The position numbers and the translations under genes were made by a program. Below, piece by piece: positions 56,877 to 64,000 of a DNA stretch of 64,000 nt; the stretch's first letter is position 1; every line of letters starts with the position of its first letter. This DNA is from Rhizophagus irregularis. Its lineage: Eukaryota; Glomeromycota; Glomeromycetes; Glomerales; Glomeraceae. The notes under the pieces are model-generated. The model did not search any database. It had not been told where the DNA came from and saw nothing but the letters and a program-made list of their open reading frames with translations. The stretch is taken from assembly GCF_026210795.1 (NCBI RefSeq), contig NC_089446.1, positions 3,129,001-3,193,000 of the forward strand, given 5' to 3'.

Positions 56877-58374
56877 TTACTATTTATTATTTTTTAAACT
56901 TTTATCTTTCTCATATTAACCTTGACATCGCATCAGCATTCTTATTTTCTTTTCCTGGTCTATGTATTATCTCAAAATCATATTGTTGTAATTCCATCAT
57001 CCATCATCCTCTTCTTCCTTTAGGAACTTTTGATGTACTTATAAATCCTTTTAATGCTGCATGGTCTGTTATTACTTTAAATTTTCTTCCAAATAAATAT
57101 TTATGAAAATATTTTATTCCCCAAAATACTGCTAAACATTCTAATTCTGTTATCGGATACCTCTTTTCTGCATTTACTAAACTTCTACTCGCATAACTAA
57201 TAACTATTTCTCTATTATTTTCATCTAATTGTTCTAATATAGCTCCTAATCCTTCTCCTGATGCATCTGTTATTAATATAAATTCTTTTTCAAAATTTGG
57301 ATGTTGTAATATCGGATAATTTATTAATTTTTCTTTTAATTCTTCTAATGCTTTCTGTTGTTTATCTGTCCACACAAAAGGAACATCCTTTCTCGTTAAT
57401 TTCATTATTGGTTTTACTATTTTTGAATATCCTTTCACAAATTTTCTATAATATGAACATAATCCATTTATTTCTCTTATTTGTTTGATATTCTTTGGCG
57501 GTTTTAAATTTTTAATCTTCTCTATTTTCTTATTATCTGGTTTTAATCCGTCTGTTCCTACTACATGTCCCAAATATTCTACATTCTTTTTCGCCCATTC
57601 ACATTTCTTTAACTTTAACATCATATTCGCTTTTCTTAATTCCTCTAATACTATTTTTATATGTTGTAAATGTTCATTCCAATTTTTCGAATATATTATA
57701 ATATCATCTATATATACGTTCATAAATTTATCTAAGTATTCTTTAAATATTTTATTCATTGTTCTTTGAAATATTGCCGGTGCATTTTTTAATCCAAACG
57801 GCATAACATTAAATTCGTATAATCCTTGACTACAAATAAATGCTGTCTTTTCTTTATCTTCTTCTTTCATCTCTATTTGCCAATATCCACTTGCTAAATC
57901 AATTGTTGTAAACCATTTTGCTACTCTAAATTTTTCTAATAAGTCATCTATTCTTGGCAAAAGATATGCGTCTGTTATCGTCATTTGATTTATTTTTCTA
58001 AAATCTATTCAAAATCTTTTATCTCCTGTCTTCTTATTTACTATTACTACTGGTGACAACCATGGACTATATGATTCTTGTATTATTCCTTCTTTTAACA
58101 TTTTATCTATTTCTCTTTTTATTATTTCTCTATTTTCTGTACTTTCTCTATATGCTTTTTGATTTATTGGCATTTCATCTTTTAACCTTATATTGCATTT
58201 TACTATATTTGTTTTACTTATTTTCTTGTCTCCATATATACAAATATCTTCATATTCTTTAACTAAATCTTTTAATTCTTTTTCTTGTAATTTCTCTAAA
58301 TCTTTATATTTTATTTCGTCTGTCCAGCCTTTGTGCATCTTTAATGTCTCTCCATCATTATGGCCAAGACCCAA
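56877..58374 (-). pseudogene. Reverse transcriptase and RNase H of Gypsy Pol
   Basis: Frame 58,009-58,374 covers the RT start (SPWLSPVVIVNKKTGDKRF); a TGA then stands where a Cys or similar residue is usual, and IDFRKINQMTITDAYLLPRI continues in frame. The RT core has FNVMPFGLKNAPAIFQRTMN and the Y-x-D-D motif in VYIDDIIIYS. RNase H follows (FILITDASGEGLGAILEQ; ITELECLAVFWGIKYF; FKVITDHAALKGF). A second TGA after VPKGRRG breaks the link to MMELQQYDFEIIHRPGKENK, which closes the domain. Near 58,370 the frame changes from the protease side. Otherwise complete. Confidence 0.88.
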
Positions 58375-58960
58375 TAGTTTTCCTCTATAATATGTCCTTT
58401 TTCTTCATTATTTATTAAATATATTTCTCGTTCACTTGTTTCTTCATATTCATTTTCACTATCTTCATCTTCACTATCATCACTATCATTATCATCATTA
58501 ATATCTTCATCATTATTTTCATATTCTATTGGTATTTCAATATCTTTTCCATCTTCTCTTAATATTAATGTCTTTTCATTATAATTTATTATTCCTTTCT
58601 TTTCTCTTAAAACATCATTTCCTAATATTAATTCTTTTTCTACTGATTCAATTACATCCATAATTATTTTCATTTCTGTATTTTCATTTATTTCTATTGT
58701 TATTTCTATTTTTCCTTTTGATGCAACTCTTATTCCGTTAGCCATTATAAATCTAATATCACTTTTTTCTATTATTGGAATATTTAATTCTTTTCTTAAT
58801 TTATCTGATATTAAACTGACTGATGCTCCTGAATCTATTATTATTGATACTAATTTTCCTTTTATTATAACTTTACTTCTTATTGCTCTAGTTTCACTTT
58901 TATTATCTGCACTTTTTATTTGTTGGTCCGAGTGTAGTCATGCATTATCATCTTCATCAT
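58341..58960 (-). pseudogene. Retroviral-type aspartic protease of Gypsy
   Basis: After the Gag tail (NYDEDDNA and a TGA at about 58,938) the frame reads VIIKGKLVSIIIDSGASVSL, with the D-S-G-A active-site motif, then KSDIRFIMANGIRVASKGKI and ELILGNDVLREKKGIINYNE, the usual second half of the fold. A long acidic linker (NDEDINDDNDSDDSEDEDSE) follows and the frame shifts near 58,370 into RT. It would cut the polyprotein into its parts. Confidence 0.8.
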
Positions 58961-59620
58961 AATTTCTAGCTATTCTTCTAAATTTTGGATTTTCATTGTA
59001 AATTTGTCCATATGTTATATTCGCTTTTTCATTATACATATCCATTACATATTTTTCTGGTGGTACATTAACTCGTACTCTAATATTTTTATTTCCTCTT
59101 TTCATTCCTGGATTTGAACATTCTTTTATAAAATGACCTCTTAATCCACATCTTTCACATTGGTTATGTATTCTTCTTGATCGATATGCTTTATCTCTAT
59201 CTTCTTTATTAGAAAATCCTCTTTTTCTTTCACCATCAATATCCATTTTCATATCATATTCTCTTTTTGGTGGTATTGGAACATCTTCAATTTCCATTTC
59301 ATCATAGTCATTATCTAAATCTCTTCCATATTTTCTACCACTTCTTAGAGTTGGAAATATTTCTTTTTCATAATTATATATTTCGTAATTATTATAATTT
59401 CTATTATTATCATAATATCTTTCGTGATCCATTAAATTTATATTTCTATTACCATTATTATTTCTTCTTTCATTATTATTCCTATTAAAATTATTTTGCG
59501 TTCTATAATTATTTCTCTGTCTTAATTGTGGACATTCTGGTTTTATATGACCTACTTCATTGCATTCATAACATCTTATAATTCTTGCATTTCTTGTATT
59601 TGTATTTCTATTTATATTTC
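58938..59620 (-). pseudogene. Gag nucleocapsid region with two CCHC knuckles
   Basis: After a TAA near 59,625 the same frame goes on with RRNINRNTNTRNARIIRCYE; the first knuckle is CYECNEVGHIKPEC and the second, farther on, CERCGLRGHFIKEC. Between them lies an Asn/Arg/Tyr-rich, probably disordered, RNA-binding stretch. The part ends at TGA near 58,938, just before the protease. Confidence 0.8.
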
Positions 59621-59624
59621 TTCT

Positions 59625-61440
59625 TTATTGATTTTTTATTTCATTTAACGTTTCTTCTATAGCTATTTTTTCTGCTCTAAATTGTTCTAACGCTTTACTT
59701 AATTCATCAATATCTTTTTCATTAACTGGCTTTTGCATTTTTTTATATATTTCATTTTCTTCTTTTTTATTCGTTTCTTCTTTTAAAATTTCTTCTATAT
59801 TCTTTTCTTGTCTTATTTGTTCCATATTTACACCCATTGTTTTCATTATCAATTTGTTTTTAGCTTCTTCTTCTCCTCTTGCTATATTAATTGCATCATT
59901 TAAATTTGTTGGATTACCTCTTCTAACTTGGTACCCCAATGTAGGTTCTAACCCTTGAATATAATAATTTACTTGATACATATCATGTAATGCTTGACCT
60001 CTAGTTGCAATTCTTAATATTGATCTAAATCTTCTAGTATACTCTTCAACACTTTCATTTTTTTCTTGTTTAATTCTTGTCAATTCTATCATTTTTCTTC
60101 TTTTAACATCTTCCCTAGTGAATCTATTAATTAATTTATTTTTCAAATTTCTATCATCATTATGATCACACCAGTTTACTAAATTAGCTGCTACTCTTTC
60201 TTTTTCTTCATTATACCATTGTAATGCGGTTCCTCTTAAACATGTTATTGCTACATTTGCTTTATTTTGATTACATATACCTCCTCCAACATTTCCTTCT
60301 GTTCTTCCACTTACTGTAAACGCTACTTCAAATTGTCTAATCCAATCGTTAACATCTTCATCTTCTTTTCCACTAAAAGTTGGCATCCCTACTATTCCTC
60401 CCATTCCTGCAGTTTGAATTCTATCTATTAAAGTTTGTCCTGCTCCTAATGCATTATCTAATGTATTAGGTGCGAGTCCTATAGCATTTTCCACTATTCT
60501 CTTTATTTGATCTTGATTTGCCATATTCTCTTGAAATAAATCTTGTAAATTATAATTAGATACTTCACTTTCACTATCAGAATTTTCAATATCAGAATCC
60601 TTAATATTCAACGAATTATTTGAATCTGAATTTTGACTTAAACTAAAACCTCCTGTATTTATAATATTTTCATCATTATTTTCGACTTCATTTTCATTGA
60701 AGTCTTCAGAATTTCCTTCCCAAATCTCATATTCTTCTGGATCTAATATTTCTCCAATCTTTTCTGAATCATTTGTATCTTCTTTTTCTTCATTGTTTTC
60801 TTCTATCTCTATTTGTTCTTCTAAATATTTATCTAATATTTCTTTTATGACTTCTTCCAATTCATTCTTATTTTCTTGGAATAACTTTATAAACTTCCAA
60901 TTTAAGATTTCTCCATCTGTATAATCCATATTTATCATTCGTAATATTTCTCCTTCCGTTACTTCAACTTCTGCTCCTTCACATATTTTCTGTATTCTTT
61001 TTACTCTTAGTTCTGTTTCACTAACATCATTCTCCTCTCTTTCAGAACAACTTTTACATATTTCTCCTGTAAATTCTTTATTGTATTTTACTGCTTCTTT
61101 CTTCAGTATCATTTTATTACATAATGGACATTCTGTGACATTCGTAGCATACCATTTTCTAATTTCTCTAATTATTTCTTCATCATCTAATTCCTTAATT
61201 TTCATATAGCTCTCCATAAAATCCTTAGTTTTCATTATTTCATGTTCCACCCCAAAATTTACTATTCGTCTTATTTCTTCAACATCAATTTCATACCCGT
61301 TTTCTAACCAATAATTTCTGTATATTCTTTCTATATGTTCATCTCCTTCATTTGAACTTGATTCTCCTAAATCATCTGAACTTTCTAGTTCTCCTACATC
61401 ACTTTGTTCTTCAACAAACCTTTTGTTTCTACAATTTTCT
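59625..61440 (-). CDS. Gag capsid part of Gypsy element
   Basis: A frame of about 541 codons; the first listed codon is GTG at 61,250, but coding sense continues upstream to about 61,440 in the same frame (RFVEEQSDVGELESSDDLGE), so the true start is in the frame before it. A small zinc-type motif (ECPLCNKMILKKEAVKYNKE ... CKSCSE) is near the start. The capsid core is VNDWIRQFEVAFTVSG, ITCLRGTALQWYNEEKERVA, and VEEYTRRFRSILRIATRGQA, the standard 'retrotrans_gag' layout. A glutamate-rich linker and coiled coil flank it. It forms the particle that carries the RNA. Confidence 0.85.
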
Positions 61441-62212
61441 CTATTATCTTATCTGTTAAATCATCGTTCATCCATGGTTTTGGATATTTATTTCCATCCC
61501 ACCATTGATATGTTATACTTTTCTGAAACTTCTTGATTTTCCCTCTATTTTCTTCTTCTGCAATATTTTCTTCTAAATGTAATATTTCTTTAAAATTTCT
61601 CATAGTACCATATCCTTTATTCTTAATAGTTACTGATTCTATTTCTTCTAACCATTCTTCAAATTTTGCAAATCTTATATCTAATTCGTCATCTTCTATA
61701 ATATATCTATATGTTAACAATTCCTTATTTCCTAATAAATTCTCTTCTATTTGATCATCTAATATGAACTCATTATCTTTACTAAGTATATAATGTTCAC
61801 ATATCACTTTTATTACCGATATAATTCCTATTTTTCTATAGTCTGATTTATTTTTATACCTAATTGACCTCACAACTATATCTAACAGTTTTTCTCCTTC
61901 TTTTCTCATTCTCTCAAATTCTTTATTTCTTTTCTTTTTACTAGATGGATAACTTTCTTCTCCATCTTTTCTTGTCAATATTATATATTCCATTAATTTC
62001 GTATATGTGTTTCTATTATAACTCATTGCTTCTAATATTACTTTTTGAAAAATTTTCCAAAATCTTTTAAACCAATCTCCTATTTCTATTTCATCAATAC
62101 TATACCATTTTAAACATGAAGGATCTACTTGATATTCTTCTTTCAATTCATTATGTTTCTCTATTTCATATCTTCTTTTAATCTCTTCTAATTCATCATA
62201 TATATCAGACAT
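61394..62212 (-). CDS. N-terminal Gag extension or separate upstream ORF
   Basis: ATG at 62,212 opens MSDIYDELEEIKRRYEIEKH; 272 codons, charged and helical, with conserved-looking blocks DWFKRFWKIFQKVILEAMSY and FQKSITYQWWDGNKYPKPW. It overlaps the capsid frame by about 45 bp (61,394-61,440) in another phase. Either a -1 type shift once joined them during translation, or a 1-nt change broke a longer Gag. I do not recognise the domain from other Gypsy groups. As it is open over its full length it is unlikely to be random. Confidence 0.65.
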   Translation of the reverse strand: MSDIYDELEEIKRRYEIEKHNELKEEYQVDPSCLKWYSIDEIEIGDWFKRFWKIFQKVILEAMSYNRNTYTKLMEYIILTRKDGEESYPSSKKKRNKEFERMRKEGEKLLDIVVRSIRYKNKSDYRKIGIISVIKVICEHYILSKDNEFILDDQIEENLLGNKELLTYRYIIEDDELDIRFAKFEEWLEEIESVTIKNKGYGTMRNFKEILHLEENIAEEENRGKIKKFQKSITYQWWDGNKYPKPWMNDDLTDKIIEKIVETKGLLKNKVM

Positions 62213-64000
62213 TTTTATTTATTTAAACATTTCATAATTTCACTTTTATTTATATTTTATAAAATTTATCATTACTATTTTATCTTTTACTTCTTTAAAA
62301 TACAATTTAAATTCTAATATTTTCAAAGTTCCAGCTTTGATTCTATAATTTCTCTATACATTCTATAATATAATCTATAATCGCGATTTTATTTATAAAC
62401 TTCCTATATCTTGCGCAAATAAACTGTGATCAAGGCTAGGGATTATTTATAACTGGGGCCGCCCAGTGTCAGACTAATATGATCACCAACAAAGGCTTAT
62501 TTATACTGGGTCCTTCCAGTTCTATACACAAAATTAAACTTTTTAATAACTTTTAATCTTTTTCTTATATTAACTTCCAAAATATTTATTTCAAATCTTT
62601 TTCATATTATTTTATTTCTCGCATTTCATTTTATAATTCATTAATATTTTCTTATTATAATTGGATAGCCACGGATTTTTAAGCGATCAACGTACTAAAA
62701 TTTCTGTTGACAAACGCCCCTGGTGACATGACTATTTCTTTACTATTCTCTTATTCTTTTATTTTCTTTCTTTATTCTCTCAACATGTGTTCTGTGTTAC
62801 TTCAAAAATTATAAATACACCCCCTTTTTCTTTTAAATTTCAATTTTTCGCATTTTATTTTTATTCTATCGCATCAAGGTATGTATTATTTTATTGTTTT
62901 CATCACTTTACTGCACTTTGTGTAACCTATTTTTTTTTTATAATTCATATGATTTGTACTACTCACGTGACTTTTTACATAATATTCTTATGTAATCTCC
63001 TCAGCTCTGTGGAGGTCTATATTTATTTTACTGTGCCTCATCACGTGACTTATACTTTCTCTTATTTCTTCTATTATTTTCTTATTCATTTATATATTTT
63101 TTATTAATCAGTCGTCCCTGCCCAAGGGACAACTATATATTTCTTTTTATTTTTATATTACATCATCATTACATCATTTATTTCATATAATTTATTATTA
63201 TCTTTTACAATCTTTCATATTATTCTTTTATTGTAATAAAATTATTTTTCATATATCACATAACAACATTTCGATATTTCTTATATTTACAATATCATTT
63301 AATTTTCTCTTTCACTTAGTAACCTATACCGGGCTTGCCTTTACCTTCTTTATAGAAGTATAGTAGTTTACGGGTTTGTCACTAATAACTTTTCTTTTCT
63401 TATAATACTTTTCAAATTTTTCAATCATTTATTAACTTCTTATTATTCACAAAATTCATTCTCATTATAAATTTTTATTTTCATTCAATTTTTAAATCTT
63501 TTCATTATTATCTTGAATATTTCATTCATCCTTTCGATATATACTTTTTCAATATATCGTATATTTTCATTTCTCATATATTCCGTAATATTCCTTTTTC
63601 ATAATATTACTTTCTTTTATTTCTCGTATATCATTTAATAATATTTTAATTTTTCTTATATATTTTCTTTTACTATATCCTTTTTCATATATAGTAACAC
63701 TTTTCTCATATTTCAGATAAGTCTTCCTTATCTATTATTTCTTTGATGATTTCTCATATTATCTATTACTTCTTTGATGATTTTTCATATCATCTATTAC
63801 TTCTTTGATGATTTCTCATATCATCTATTACTTCGATGATTTCTTATATCATCTATTACTTTTCTTTGATGATTTCTCATATCATCCTTCCTTTCTTATA
63901 TTTCACAAATTTTCTTTCATCATTTTCATTTTTTTTTTTTTATAATTTTCTTTTATTTCTCATTTAGATTTTGTATGAAGACAACAATCTTTTATTTTCT
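62213..64000 (-). other. Long A-rich leader region of the Gypsy element
   Basis: About 1.8 kb without a gene; the minus strand is A-rich. Two small hairpins lie side by side: ACTGGGGCCGCCCAGT near 62,453 and ACTGGGTCCTTCCAGT near 62,507, both after TTATTTATA. A palindromic GTCCCTGCCCAAGGGAC is at about 63,112. No primer-binding site could be assigned and no LTR copy was found. It may be an untranslated leader or part of a neighbouring repeat. Confidence 0.45.
63723..63890. repeat. Tandem repeat, ~32-bp unit, five copies
   Basis: ATCTATTACTTCTTTGATGA then TTTCTCATATC repeats about five times with small changes. It lies in the leader-like region of the Gypsy element. Confidence 0.85.

Larger units (their letters stand above)
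55161..64000 (-). mobile_element. Ty3/Gypsy LTR retrotransposon, minus strand, 5' end outside or lost
   Basis: Order on the minus strand, from high to low positions: A-rich leader, Gag (two overlapping frames), two CCHC knuckles, aspartic protease, reverse transcriptase, RNase H, integrase, polypurine tract, 3' LTR. RNase H before integrase marks Ty3/Gypsy. Four single stops and two frame changes interrupt an otherwise continuous protein, so the copy is old but nearly complete. A second LTR was not recognised up to position 64,000. Confidence 0.85.

Noticed and set aside
62440..62530. Primer-binding site and 5' LTR of the Gypsy element
   Set aside because: The paired hairpins were checked, but no TGG-type tRNA complement next to a copy of the 265-bp LTR could be found.
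63723..63890. CRISPR-like array
   Set aside because: Units are adjacent, without unique spacers; the genome is eukaryotic. It is a simple tandem repeat.
1..64000. tRNA or rRNA genes
   Set aside because: I looked for B-box-like GGTTCGA-CC words and rRNA-like stretches on both strands and found none convincing; a dedicated tRNA scan would be decisive.

Overview
This window looks like nuclear DNA of an arbuscular mycorrhizal fungus, most probably Rhizophagus irregularis or a close relative. The reasons are the strong AT richness, many short GT-AG introns, a crinkler (CRN) effector relic, and the mix of transposon families. No organism name is given, so this is inference from gene content.

Positions 1-24,034 are a compact, gene-rich block of conserved single genes, nearly all intact. 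In order they are: a ribosome-biogenesis SLX9-like gene (+, 5' end cut by the window), an HRD3/SEL1L ER-associated degradation protein (-), ribosomal protein S23/uS12 (-), an NELF-C/D (TH1) homologue (+), a FetB/ALS3-type UPF0014 membrane protein (-), a CBS-domain protein (+), a DUF1640/MCUR1-like mitochondrial inner-membrane protein (-), a secreted Cys-rich GPI-type protein with a 9-nt micro-exon (+), a membrane-anchored GH5 ergosteryl-beta-glucosidase/endoglycoceramidase-type enzyme (+) and a small Smr-domain protein (+). RPS23/NELF-C/D and FetB/CBS are divergent pairs with short shared promoter regions.

Positions 24,000-35,000 are a transition zone of broken and lineage-specific genes. It holds Sel1 and secreted-protein fragments, a hairpin element, and a CRN effector whose N-terminal part is frameshifted and whose C-terminal part lies downstream in inverted orientation. 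One apparently intact 481-residue gene has a C-terminal domain that resembles DUF3990 ADP-ribosyltransferase folds.

Positions 35,000-64,000 are stacked transposons: (i) a 7.8-kb TTAA-flanked element with terminal inverted repeats, whose decayed gene joins a Mutator-like/Kolobok-type transposase to a RecQ-like helicase; it is itself hit by a 244-bp hAT-type MITE. (ii) A nested inverted structure around a truncated hAT gene, with a foldback element. (iii) A 3.2-kb hAT element with a BED finger. (iv) A Tnp2-type transposase relic broken by a 1.38-kb element with an 8-bp target duplication and by a TA-flanked MITE inside its intron. (v) A Ty3/Gypsy element on the minus strand with Gag, zinc knuckles, protease, RT/RNase H, integrase, polypurine tract and a 265-bp 3' LTR; its 5' LTR was not found before the window ends.

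The most unusual items are the transposase-RecQ fusion element, the ADP-ribosyltransferase-like gene beside the CRN relic, and a metazoan-style NELF subunit in a fungus.
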